Assembly (NCBI GenBank): GCA_012514615.1
Contig: JAAYZY010000089.1
Span: forward strand, 1 to 6,373
DNA from: Chloroflexota bacterium
Lineage (GTDB): Bacteria; Chloroflexota; Anaerolineae; DTPP01
Direction of reading: 5' to 3'
DNA length: 6,373 nt
Part shown: one piece after another, positions 1-5,006 of the stretch
Layout of the letters: each line of letters starts with the position of its first letter
Position numbering within the stretch: the stretch's first letter is position 1
Position numbers and translations under genes: made by a program
Notes under the pieces: generated by a model
The model's input: only the letters and a program-made list of their open reading frames with translations
What the model was told of the DNA's origin: nothing
The model's database searches: none

Positions 1-127
1 CCTTGCCCACATGGGGTACGACGGATTTGTCTCGTTCGAGGTCTTCCCCCGCCCCAGCGCGGCCCAGGCGGCCACAGAGGCAGCCCGGGCCGTCCAAGCC
101 GCTGCGCACCCCCGAAGGCGGCGCTAG
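1..127 (+). CDS. C-terminal end of a sugar phosphate isomerase/epimerase-like TIM-barrel protein (partial)
   Basis: An open frame enters from the left edge (first full codon at base 2) and ends at TAG 125-127, giving 41 residues. The stretch GYDGFVSFEVFPRPSAAQAA, followed by an Ala/Arg-rich helix, resembles the last beta strand and helix of the xylose isomerase-like TIM barrel family (AP_endonuc_2 / IolE type). In that family a 'GY.G.vs.E' motif near the end carries a metal- or substrate-binding Glu. Codons are strongly GC-ending, as in the other real genes here. The start and most of the protein lie outside the window, so substrate and pathway cannot be stated. The gene converges on the pilus cluster, and its stop is followed by two inverted repeats (132-152 and 173-198). 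Confidence 0.6.
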   Translation, partial: LAHMGYDGFVSFEVFPRPSAAQAATEAARAVQAAAHPRRRR

Positions 128-131
128 CCCA

Positions 132-152
132 GCAGGGCGAGCCAGCCCCTGC
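132..152 (+). terminator. small hairpin just after the isomerase-like stop
   Basis: GCAGGG at 132-137 pairs with CCCTGC at 147-152 around a 9-nt loop, starting 4 nt after the TAG at 125-127. No T-run follows, so it is at best a weak or Rho-assisted 3'-end structure. GC-rich DNA forms such hairpins often by chance. Confidence 0.25.
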
Positions 153-172
153 GGCGGCACAGGGCGGGCGGC

Positions 173-198
173 GTGATGGGGCTTGACGCCCCCATCAC
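173..198. terminator. 9-bp inverted repeat between convergent genes, possible bidirectional 3'-end hairpin
   Basis: GTGATGGGG (173-181) and CCCCATCAC (190-198) form a perfect 9-bp stem with an 8-nt loop. The repeat sits between the + strand isomerase-like gene (stop at 127) and the - strand CpaB-like gene, whose TGA (197-195) lies inside the stem. Position and symmetry suit a shared 3'-end structure for both transcripts. Neither side has a U-tract, so classical intrinsic termination is uncertain. An mRNA 3'-end-protecting hairpin is equally possible. Confidence 0.5.
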
Positions 199-725
199 TC
201 GATGAGACTGACCGCGCGGTACTGCCACACCTGGCCAGGCGTACCATCGGTGGACCCGCAGGCGGTCATGCAGTCCTGGTTGCAGTTCAAGCGCGCCACA
301 AGCGCCCTTCCGCTCACCGAGGAGGGCCCCCCGCCACCGCCAGGCTTCTCGGGCGTGGCCGTGGGCACGGGCGTGACGCCGCCCGGCCGTCAGCAGCCTG
401 GGGTCAGCCAACCGTTGGGCCAAGACTGTCTCCCCCACGTAGAGGTCGGTGAGGGTGATCTTGCCCACAGCGTCTTCCAGACGGCCCAGCGCGCCCTCTG
501 GGGTCAGGTCTGCAGCACGGTCTTCAGGGCCATGTCGCCGGCCGCCAGGGCAGAGCGCACCGGCACCGAGCGGGCCGCGTCCGCCACCTGCACCTGGGGC
601 ACCGCCGACGCCTCCCCGGCCTCCCGTTCTGTGGCCCGGTTCAGGGTAACGGACCCCACAAACCCGGCCAAGAGGGCCACCACCAGCCCCGCCGCCGACC
701 ACAGGCATCCCCGCGTCCGTCCCAT
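195..725 (-). pseudogene. CpaB/RcpC-like SAF-domain Flp pilus assembly protein, frameshifted twice
   Basis: The start ATG (725-723) follows a GAGGGA ribosome site and lies 13 bp after tadE. Residues 8-28 are a membrane anchor (GLVVALLAGFVGSVTL). The SAF-type part then reads VPVRSALAAGDMALKTVLQ and hits TGA at 506-504. The homology continues in the next frame (about 512-390) as LTPEGALGRLEDAVGKI and LYVGETVLAQRLADP, which fits the family pattern 'l.dledavGk.....i..Ge.ll..rLadp'. The original frame then resumes (about 389-195) with VTPVPTATPEKPGGGG, a four-Cys segment (LNCNQDCMTAC) and VWQYRAVSLIE before TGA. So one base seems missing near 505-515 and one extra near 365-390. Read across, the product would be about 177 aa, shorter than the usual 230-300 aa of CpaB. 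This is either a decaying gene or an intact gene with two assembly indels. CpaB proteins normally act in the periplasm or cell envelope around the Tad secretin. The SAF/CpaB call is a family-pattern judgement. Confidence 0.6.
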
Positions 726-738
726 GTGTGGTCCCTCG

Positions 739-1152
739 CTATTCTCGGAGCATGGTGGCCGTCGTGCGCAGACGGATCACCGGGTTGCCGCCCACCGCCT
801 GGACCATGGCTCCGCTCACCAGGTGCGCGTCGTAGGTCACCTGCACCCGCACCGTGTCGCCGGCCCCGCCCATGGTCACGGGCACCGCCAGCGCCGCCTC
901 GTCCAGCGCCTGGGCCCGATCCATCACCGTGGCCCGCACGTCGGCTTCGGTGGCCGAACGAATGGCTCCCACCCGCACCCCCTCCCGCGCCGCGCTGGAG
1001 ATGGTGTTGTAGGATAAGATCACCACCCCAGACTCGATGACCGCAAGCGTCAGCAGCATCAGGAGCGGCGCCACCAAGGCGAACTCCACCAGCTCCTGGC
1101 CGCGGTTACCCAGGTCTCGGTCGTTTCGTCTGAGCTTCATACACACCGCCAT
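739..1152 (-). CDS. TadE-like pseudopilin (Tad/Flp pilus assembly)
   Basis: 137 aa. The N-terminus is basic and is followed by NRGQELVEFALVAPLLMLLT, a TadE prepilin signature. Cleavage is expected after Gly18, leaving Glu at +5 of the mature chain, followed by a hydrophobic helix (about residues 24-46). SSAAREGVRVGA and the ending RTTATMLRE are also typical of TadE. TadE-like proteins are minor pseudopilins processed by the TadV/CpaA-type peptidase and needed for Flp pilus assembly at the inner membrane. The start at 1152 has GGAGG four bases upstream. An internal ATG (1140-1138, MKLRR) is an alternative. The stop is 13 bp before the CpaB-like gene, so the two are probably cotranscribed. The upstream end overlaps the reading frame of the truncated pilin. 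Confidence 0.9.
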   Translation of the reverse strand: MAVCMKLRRNDRDLGNRGQELVEFALVAPLLMLLTLAVIESGVVILSYNTISSAAREGVRVGAIRSATEADVRATVMDRAQALDEAALAVPVTMGGAGDTVRVQVTYDAHLVSGAMVQAVGGNPVIRLRTTATMLRE

Positions 1153-1225
1153 GGGCCCTCCAGGCCATGGGGTCGGGCATTGCCACCCACCATGGGCTGG
1201 GCGCCGCTAGAACAGGAGCTCGCCC

Positions 1226-1306
1226 AGCCAAGCCGTATTCCGCCAGGTCCTGGCCCGCCTCCCGCCTCAGCCAGCGCCAGACCCTCCTGCCGAGTCGTGC
1301 AGCCAC
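1226..1306 (-). pseudogene. truncated second Flp pilin-like fragment
   Basis: A GTG-initiated frame with an AGGGGG-like ribosome site gives 27 residues: a basic stretch (LGRRVWRWLRRE) followed by AGQDLAEYGLA. This matches the prepilin cleavage region of the intact pilin upstream (EEGQDLAEYGLL), including Gly at -1 and Glu at +5. Where the hydrophobic helix should continue, the frame gives GRAPVLAAPSPWW and runs on to a stop at 1106, overlapping tadE. The other two frames do not restore a membrane helix (one stops within nine codons, the other gives LGWASSCSSGAQ). The helix therefore seems deleted, not merely frameshifted. It is most likely a degraded duplicate pilin or TadE paralogue. A short expressed peptide cannot be excluded. 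Confidence 0.55.
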
Positions 1307-1355
1307 GATCTCGCCCCCTTGCCCCAGCTGCCCACGTTGACGAAGCCCGCTTGCA

Positions 1356-1399
1356 GAGTGAAGCCCTGTAGGCGCAGTCCGCTCCCACAGGCTTCACTC
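1356..1399 (-). promoter_or_regulatory. long stem-loop 25 nt after the pilin stop (mRNA stabiliser / attenuator)
   Basis: GAGTGAAGCC and GGCTTCACTC (1356-1365 / 1390-1399) form a perfect 10-bp stem. On the minus transcript it continues, past one bulged G, with TGTGGG against CCTACA (one G-U pair) and a short GC/GC top, for about 18 pairs in 44 nt. No U-run follows, so full intrinsic termination is unlikely. A strong hairpin directly behind an abundant pilin gene commonly protects the pilin mRNA 3' end and lowers expression of the downstream assembly genes. That role is inferred here. Confidence 0.6.
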
Positions 1400-1423
1400 A
1401 CCCCGTCCATTACCCAACGGGCA

Positions 1424-1609
1424 TCAACCGCCCGCGATGCCCAACCGAGCCCCAAGCCCGTTGAAGAACGCAAGCACCTGGTTGCCGAAGAGGGTGACGC
1501 CCACCACAGCCACAATGGCGATGAGCGCCACCAACAGGCCGTACTCGGCCAGGTCCTGGCCCTCCTCCCGCACGAAGAGGTTCTTCACCCGCAGATACAG
1601 GTACGACAT
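1424..1609 (-). CDS. Flp/Fap-type class IVb pilin
   Basis: 61 aa, the usual size for Flp pilins. A short leader (MSYLYLRVKNLFVREEG) precedes QDLAEYGLLVALIAIVAVVG. Cleavage is expected after Gly17, leaving Glu at +5 and Tyr at +6 (the family's EY pair), followed by a membrane/assembly helix to about residue 42 and a short Gly-rich tail. This is the structural subunit of Tad/Flp pili, which serve adhesion and surface colonisation. The ATG at 1609 is preceded by GAGAGGGA at a 4-5 nt distance. The frame stays open upstream to 1885, but that extension lacks homology and would bury the leader peptide. The gene is first in the minus-strand pilus cluster, with its own promoter at 1841-1869, a structured leader and a downstream stem-loop. 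Confidence 0.93.
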   Translation of the reverse strand: MSYLYLRVKNLFVREEGQDLAEYGLLVALIAIVAVVGVTLFGNQVLAFFNGLGARLGIAGG

Positions 1610-1651
1610 GGTTCCCTCTCCTAGGAATGTCTTTCGGCTTTGTGCACCGCC

Positions 1652-1692
1652 TTGAAGCCCGGGCGCCCGCCCAGGCGATGGCTCCGCTTCAA
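1652..1692 (-). promoter_or_regulatory. structured element in the pilin 5' leader
   Basis: On the minus transcript TTGAAGC (1692-1686) pairs with GCTTCAA (1658-1652). Inside it, bases 1674-1669 pair with 1664-1659 (C-rich/G-rich, one G-U pair) around a 4-nt loop, and an 11-nt bulge lies on the 5' side. The element ends 42 nt upstream of the pilin ATG. A longer-range 7-bp match (GAGAGCG at 1791-1797 with CGCTCTC at 1695-1701) lies further 5' in the same leader. Together these suggest a folded leader that may control translation or termination. No known riboswitch consensus was recognised. Confidence 0.4.
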
Positions 1693-1840
1693 TGCGCTCT
1701 CTTGCCCCGACTTTTCCCCCTTCCCGACACAAGCTGGCAAGGTTGCAGGCAGTTCCTGGGTACGTGGGCTGGGTGTCTCCGCGATGAAGCGAGAGCGAAG
1801 AACGGTGTGGAAGATAAGCCCGTGTTGGCCAACTGATCTC

Positions 1841-1869
1841 AGCATACAGCAGCTCTCGCCCAGAGTCAA
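1841..1869 (-). promoter_or_regulatory. promoter of the pilin operon
   Basis: Read on the minus strand, TTGACT (1869-1864) is separated by exactly 17 bp from TATGCT (1846-1841). This gives five and four matches to the primary sigma-factor consensus. Predicted transcription start is near 1834, leaving a leader of about 225 nt before the pilin ATG. Confidence 0.6.
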
Positions 1870-1965
1870 CGGCTCCGGCTGACAAATAGCTTACGGAGGA
1901 TCGTAGAAGCCCCTTGACTTACACCGAAAGCCAGAACATACGGGCGAACCGCACGCTGCGCCAAG

Positions 1966-1981
1966 CCTTGAATCCTCAAGG
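1966..1981. repeat. perfect inverted repeat, 6-bp stem with 4-nt loop
   Basis: CCTTGA-ATCC-TCAAGG. On the minus strand it is immediately preceded by TTGACC. A further CCTTGA copy lies on the plus strand at 1912-1917, so the TCAAGG motif it provides on the minus transcript could pair in an alternative way with the CCCTTGA segment. It could be an operator dyad or an RNA hairpin in a transcript from the 2053-2081 promoter. Confidence 0.35.
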
Positions 1982-2052
1982 GTCAACCGATGGCAGGTCT
2001 TCCGAGAAACGTTTGAGAAGGATGAATGGGGCATCGGAGTTGGTGTGATTCG

Positions 2053-2081
2053 AGTATGGCACGGGTTGGGGCCTGAGTCAA
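2053..2081 (-). promoter_or_regulatory. orphan minus-strand promoter in the intergenic region
   Basis: TTGACT (2081-2076), a 17-bp spacer, then CATACT (2058-2053) on the minus strand. Spacing and -35 are the same as at the pilin and rodZ promoters. Predicted start is near 2046. No gene begins within 400 bp except the pilin, so it would drive either a second long-leader pilin transcript (about 437 nt of leader) or an unannotated RNA. Confidence 0.45.
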
Positions 2082-2256
2082 TGGTTCTCTGCGTTATGTA
2101 AACTCAAGAGGAGGCGTTTGGGCGTCCATGCACAGGGACAAGGGAGAATCATGATCGCGCGAAGAATGCCAGCCTGGCGAAGATGCGATACTCTGCGTCG
2201 GCTGGCCTTGCGCCATTATGAACAGACCGTAAAGTGGTCGCCCCTGCCGCCGGCCG

Positions 2257-2853
2257 CTACAGCCGCTTGATCACCGCCGCTGCCGACGCTGCCAGGCAAG
2301 CCCCTGCCGCCAGGCGCAGGCCCCAACGGTGCAGCGCCGCCTCTTGCTCCCGCCGCAGTTGCAGTCCGACGCCAGCGGCGCAGAGCACCAACACATGCCC
2401 CCCATCCAGCCCGGGGCAGGGGATGAGGTTGGCCAGGCCCAGGTAGAGGGAGAGCAGCGCCGTGGCCTGCAGGCAGGCGGTTGCCCCAGGGTATTCACGC
2501 AGCAGAACGGCCGCCGGCAGCAGTGCCAGAGTCAGAAGCAGGCTGGCCAGCGGGCCGCTCAGGGCCAGGAGCAGGTCGTGCCAGAGGGGACGCCTGGCCT
2601 GCCTGTGCTCGTCCAGCCGGGCCGGCACCCCCACCGTGACCCCCAGGGGCAGCGCCCGCAGGACGAACTCCGGGGCGCTCTGGCGCTCCCGCCGCCACAG
2701 CACCGGCCCCAACCCCACGGCCACTCGCCGCACTGGGATGCCCAACCAGCGCGCCGCCAGCATGTGGCCGCCTTCGTGAGCCGCTGTGGCCGCCGCCAGC
2801 ATCGCCAGAAGCCCCCAAGCCGGGTACGCCGCGCCAGGCAAGAATCCGTCCAC
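2257..2853 (-). CDS. M50 (site-2 protease) family membrane zinc metalloprotease
   Basis: 198 aa from a GTG at 2853 with GGGGGG four bases upstream. An N-terminal hydrophobic segment carries HEGGH (residues 26-30), the HExxH zinc site. A 'LSGPLAS' helix (about 98-117) and a helix with NLIPCPGLDGGH (142-153) follow, the latter being the NPxPxxxLDGG-type motif that supplies the third zinc ligand, Asp150. A final hydrophobic helix ends in IKRL. Members cleave membrane-embedded substrates, such as anti-sigma factors or signal-peptide remnants, inside the bilayer. This is a short version without PDZ or CBS domains. The frame stays open to 3192, with another ATG at 2958, but that upstream part has no family similarity, no ribosome site, and lies over the divergent DUF192 promoter and gene. 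The substrate is unknown. The gene is divergent from DUF192 and does not look like part of the pilus operon. Confidence 0.87.
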   Translation of the reverse strand: MDGFLPGAAYPAWGLLAMLAAATAAHEGGHMLAARWLGIPVRRVAVGLGPVLWRRERQSAPEFVLRALPLGVTVGVPARLDEHRQARRPLWHDLLLALSGPLASLLLTLALLPAAVLLREYPGATACLQATALLSLYLGLANLIPCPGLDGGHVLVLCAAGVGLQLRREQEAALHRWGLRLAAGACLAASAAAVIKRL

Positions 2854-2972
2854 ACTGCCCCCCCAAGACCGGCTGATCTGCTTGCACTGTACCGCGGGAC
2901 GGCGCGGGGTTCCATAGTACTTCGGTACCCAAGCCAGGGACGCGTTCCGGGCGTGCATGGGCCATGGGTCAG

Positions 2973-2981
2973 TGGTATAAT
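2973..2981 (+). promoter_or_regulatory. extended -10 promoter of the DUF192 gene
   Basis: TGGTATAAT is a perfect -10 hexamer (2976-2981) with the TGn extension. The region 17 bp upstream (GTGCAT) is a poor -35, which is typical of extended -10 promoters. The predicted start near 2988 gives a leader of about 29 nt containing the GAGGAGG ribosome site. Confidence 0.6.
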
Positions 2982-3016
2982 GCAGCGGAGTTCTGGCGCT
3001 TGAGGAGGGCCGCGCG

Positions 3017-3379
3017 ATGCTGCAGGTGGAGAACTTCACCCGAGGGGTGACGCTGGTGGAACATGGCCGAGTGGCCAACACGCACTGGGCGCGACTGGTG
3101 GGCCTCATCGGCGTGCGGCAGATGGTCCCCGGCGATGGATTGGCCATCGTGCCCTGCAGGTCGGTGCACTGCTTCTTCATGTCCATGCCCATCGACGTGC
3201 TCTACGTGAACCGCGAGCACCGTGTCGTGGCCATGGACCACGAACTGAGGCCTTGGCGCATTGGCTCGCTGCACAAGGGGGTGCACTACGTGGTGGAACT
3301 GCCTGCCGGCACGCTGGCCCGCACCGGCACGGCCGTGGGCGATCAGTTGCGCGTCGCCGCCGAGGTGCTGGCGAGCTAG
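3017..3379 (+). CDS. DUF192 family protein
   Basis: 120 aa. The ATG is preceded by GAGGAGG. The chain shows the DUF192 pattern in order: an early ARLVGLIGVRQMVPGDGLAI segment, CFFMSMPIDVLYVNREHRVV (residues 52-71, the family's 'M.fpiDv.fld....V' core), and VVELPAGTLARTGTAVGDQL (92-111, the 'vLEl.aG.....gi..Gd.v' ending). The function of the family is not established. Many members are exported, but this one shows no signal peptide and looks cytoplasmic. Its length is usual for the domain alone. It is the only complete plus-strand gene here, with its own promoter and terminator, and is divergent from the M50 gene. Confidence 0.9.
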   Translation: MLQVENFTRGVTLVEHGRVANTHWARLVGLIGVRQMVPGDGLAIVPCRSVHCFFMSMPIDVLYVNREHRVVAMDHELRPWRIGSLHKGVHYVVELPAGTLARTGTAVGDQLRVAAEVLAS

Positions 3380-3380
3380 C

Positions 3381-3412
3381 GGGCAGCGGCCCCCTGGGCG
3401 CGCCCTCTTTTT
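3381..3412 (+). terminator. rho-independent terminator of the DUF192 gene
   Basis: The element starts 2 nt after the TAG (3377-3379). GGGC-A-GCG (3381-3388) pairs with CGCGCCC (3399-3405), with one bulged A and further C/G pairing possible in the loop. TCTTTTT follows at 3406-3412. This is the only clear hairpin plus T-run in the window. Confidence 0.8.
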
Positions 3413-3420
3413 ACGCGCAA

Positions 3421-3457
3421 CGCCCCCGAACCACACGTGCTGTGGCTGCGGGGGGCG
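3421..3457. terminator. strong imperfect hairpin between the DUF192 gene and the tRNA genes
   Basis: CGCCCCC (3421-3427) pairs with GGGGGCG (3451-3457). After a small internal loop, CCACA (3431-3435) pairs with TGTGG (3441-3445) around CGTGC. The hairpin lies 24-60 nt beyond the 3' end of the elongator tRNA on the minus strand and so could end or process the tRNA transcript. On that strand it is not followed by a T-run, so termination efficiency is uncertain. Confidence 0.45.
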
Positions 3458-3480
3458 CCGTCAGTGGATGAAGCTACGAG

Positions 3481-3552
3481 TGGCGACGACTGGACTTGAA
3501 CCAGTGACCCAGCGATTATGAGCCGCTTGCTCTGCCACTGAGCTACGTCGCC
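3481..3552 (-). tRNA. elongator tRNA-Met (CAT)
   Basis: 72 nt, with a 7-bp acceptor stem GGCGACG/CGTCGCC and discriminator A. The D-arm is GCTC...GAGC, the anticodon arm AGCGG-CTCATAA-TCGCT, the variable loop GGGTC, and the T-arm ACTGG-TTCAAGT-CCAGT. The anticodon is CAT. Position 1-72 is a normal G-C pair and the anticodon stem lacks the three G-C pairs of the initiator, so this is elongator Met. A lysidine-type tRNA-Ile is less likely because the body resembles elongator Met. The 3' CCA is not encoded, so the cell must add it. It lies 12 nt downstream of the initiator tRNA and is probably on the same transcript. Confidence 0.95.
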
Positions 3553-3564
3553 AAAGAACAAAGG

Positions 3565-3636
3565 TAGCGGGGACAGGATTCGAACCTGTGACCTTCGGGT
3601 TATGAGCCCGACGAGCTGCCACTGCTCCACCCCGCA
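3565..3636 (-). tRNA. initiator tRNA-fMet (CAT)
   Basis: 72 nt. Stems are GCGGGG/CCCCGC, GAGC/GCTC, TCGGG/CCCGA (the three consecutive G-C pairs required for P-site initiation) and ACAGG/CCTGT, with loop CTCATAA giving the CAT anticodon. Bases 1 and 72 are T and T (T at 3636, T at 3566) and cannot pair. An unpaired 1-72 position is the initiator mark read by Met-tRNA formyltransferase, and U-U is a less common form than the C-A of E. coli. CCA is not fully encoded. It is the first gene of the two-tRNA unit. Confidence 0.96.
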
Positions 3637-3647
3637 TCATTGAGGGC

Positions 3648-3676
3648 ATTATACCCCTTCCAGGACCCTCTGTCAA
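3648..3676 (-). promoter_or_regulatory. perfect-consensus promoter of the tRNA-Met pair
   Basis: On the minus strand TTGACA (3676-3671), exactly 17 bp, TATAAT (3653-3648). All 12 positions match the primary sigma-factor consensus. Predicted start is near 3641, only a few nt before the initiator tRNA 5' end. The -35 begins 2 bp after the rimO stop codon, so some readthrough from rimO is also possible. Confidence 0.85.
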
Positions 3677-3677
3677 A

Positions 3678-5006
3678 TCACCCTCGCCGGTCGGGGACTG
3701 CGCCCACCGTCTCCCCCCAGAGGTCGTAGGGCAAGGCTTGGGTGATCCGCACTTGCCGGATCTCTCCCAACGGCCACCGTCCCGGCAGCAGCACCCACCC
3801 GTCGATCTCTGGGGCATCTCGCCGGCTGCGGGCCAGCGTCAGCTCCTCGCCGGCCCCCTCGGTCAGCACCGGCAGCGTCTGCCCCACCAGGGCCTGATGC
3901 CGGCGCAGCGAGATCCCCTGCTGCAGCTCCATCAGGGCGGCGTAGCGCTCCTCCTGCAGCGCTGGCGGCACGTGATCCGGCAGCGCCGCCGCGACCGTCC
4001 CCGGCTCCGCCGAGAACGGGAAGGCCCCCACGTGGTCGAAGGACATCTCTTCGACGAACCGCAGCAGGGCGTCAAAGGCCGCTTGGCTCTCGCCGGGGTA
4101 GCCTACGATGAACGTAGTGCGCAAGGCGACATCGGGCATGGCCGCTCGCAGCCGTCCGATGAGGCCGCGCACCGCCCGCACATTGGCCGGGCGCCCCATG
4201 CGCCGCAGCACCTCCGGGTCGGCATGCTGCAGCGGCAGGTCCAGGTAGCGGCAGACCTGCGCTTGGCCGGCCATCAGGTCGATGAGCCGGTCGGAGACCC
4301 GGCCGGGGTAGGCGTACATCAGGCGCAGCCAGGGCAGCTCCGGCACGGCAGCCAAGATCGCCTCCAGCAAGGTCGGCAAGCCGTCGACCTCGCCGCGGTC
4401 CCGGCCGTAGGCGGTGGTATCCTGGGCCACCAGAACCAGTTCCTTCACCCCCTGGGCCGCCAGGTCTTGCGCCTCCCGCACGACGACCGAGGTTGGGCGG
4501 CTGCGGTACGGCCCCTTGATCCGTGGGATGGTGCAAAAGGCGCAGGCAGCACTGCAGCCGTCGGCGATCTTAAGGTAGGCGCTGGCCCCTGCCGGGTCTC
4601 GGGGCCCAGGCACGTCCTCGCCGCTGGAGGCCCCAGCGCCCAGCCACGCCAGGCGAGGCTGCCGCTGCAACTCCTGCAGGAAGGCCGGCGCTTCATGCCA
4701 GCGCAGGGTACCCAATAGTCCGTCCACCCCGGGCGCTTGCCCAAAGAGCGCCTGGCCAGCCATCTGCGGCAGGCAGCCGGCCGCCACGATCCGCTGGCCG
4801 GGCCGCCGCTGGGCCGCCAGCTCGCTGAGGGCTTGCAGCGATTCGGCTCTTGCGGTGGCCAAGAAGCCACAGGTGTTGACGATAAGGCAGTCGGCGCGGC
4901 GGGGGTCCTGCACGATGCGGTGGCCAGCGCGACGCAGCAGCTCCAGCATCCGCTCTGCATCCACGTTGTTCTTGGGGCAGCCCAGGCTGGTGAGATGGAT
5001 CTTCAT
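3678..5006 (-). CDS. rimO: ribosomal protein S12 methylthiotransferase RimO
   Basis: 442 aa, full length for the family. RimO is a radical-SAM enzyme that adds a methylthio group to the beta carbon of a conserved aspartate in ribosomal protein S12. The N-terminal MTTase domain (about 1-115) begins with IHLTSLGCPKNNVDAE, the RimO-type signature (MiaB differs here). Its cluster ligands are Cys10, Cys46 (VNTCGF) and Cys78 (AAGC). The radical-SAM core has KIADGCSAACAFCTIPRIKG with Cys151, Cys155 and Cys158 for the second [4Fe-4S] cluster. LVAQDTTAYGRD, YAYPGRVSDRLI, YLDLPLQHADPEVLRRMGR and TTFIVGYPGE follow in family order. The C-terminal TRAM domain spans about 373-440. The ATG at 5006 directly follows the rodZ stop (TAG-ATG, no base between), so translation is probably coupled. 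Confidence 0.96.
   Translation of the reverse strand: MKIHLTSLGCPKNNVDAERMLELLRRAGHRIVQDPRRADCLIVNTCGFLATARAESLQALSELAAQRRPGQRIVAAGCLPQMAGQALFGQAPGVDGLLGTLRWHEAPAFLQELQRQPRLAWLGAGASSGEDVPGPRDPAGASAYLKIADGCSAACAFCTIPRIKGPYRSRPTSVVVREAQDLAAQGVKELVLVAQDTTAYGRDRGEVDGLPTLLEAILAAVPELPWLRLMYAYPGRVSDRLIDLMAGQAQVCRYLDLPLQHADPEVLRRMGRPANVRAVRGLIGRLRAAMPDVALRTTFIVGYPGESQAAFDALLRFVEEMSFDHVGAFPFSAEPGTVAAALPDHVPPALQEERYAALMELQQGISLRRHQALVGQTLPVLTEGAGEELTLARSRRDAPEIDGWVLLPGRWPLGEIRQVRITQALPYDLWGETVGAVPDRRG

Larger units (their letters stand above)
1886..2256. other. AT-richer intergenic region without a convincing gene
   Basis: This block between the M50 protease gene and the pilin promoter is visibly less GC-rich than its surroundings, and its short open frames lack the GC-ending codon bias of the real genes. 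It contains an orphan minus-strand promoter (2053-2081), a perfect 6-bp hairpin (1966-1981), and a weak plus-strand TTGACT-N17-CATACG match (1914-1942). A 39-codon plus-strand frame (2151-2270) has a good ribosome site but no recognisable similarity. It may hold a long second leader for the pilin operon or a small RNA. Confidence 0.5.

Noticed and set aside
124..708. 194-residue minus-strand open frame
   Set aside because: Only its central part (about 390-512) resembles a protein, and that is the frameshifted core of the CpaB-like gene. The rest is GC-rich shadow sequence.
202..1017. 271-residue plus-strand open frame opposite the CpaB-like and TadE genes
   Set aside because: It has no family motif and low-complexity Pro/Arg/His composition, and lies antisense to better-supported genes.
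1605..1840. c-di-GMP riboswitch in the pilin leader
   Set aside because: A few GCACAAAGCC-like bases resemble the consensus, but the other conserved blocks and their order were not found by eye. A covariance-model search would decide.
1424..1885. 153-residue version of the pilin with a long N-terminal extension
   Set aside because: The extension has no similarity and crosses the promoter at 1841-1869. The ATG at 1609 has a ribosome site and gives a normal prepilin leader.
1891..2034. 47-residue minus-strand frame with four Cys downstream of the orphan promoter
   Set aside because: It has no ribosome site, codon use does not show the GC3 bias, and there is no recognisable motif.
2854..3192. 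N-terminal extension of the M50 protease
   Set aside because: It runs antisense through the DUF192 gene and its promoter and has no membrane or protease-family features.
3481..3552. tRNA-Ile with a lysidine-modified CAT anticodon
   Set aside because: The body and variable region resemble elongator tRNA-Met, and it sits beside the initiator tRNA-Met.
3738..4718. 326-residue plus-strand frame antisense to rimO
   Set aside because: It is a typical shadow of a high-GC gene, rich in His/Gln/Arg/Pro with no motif.
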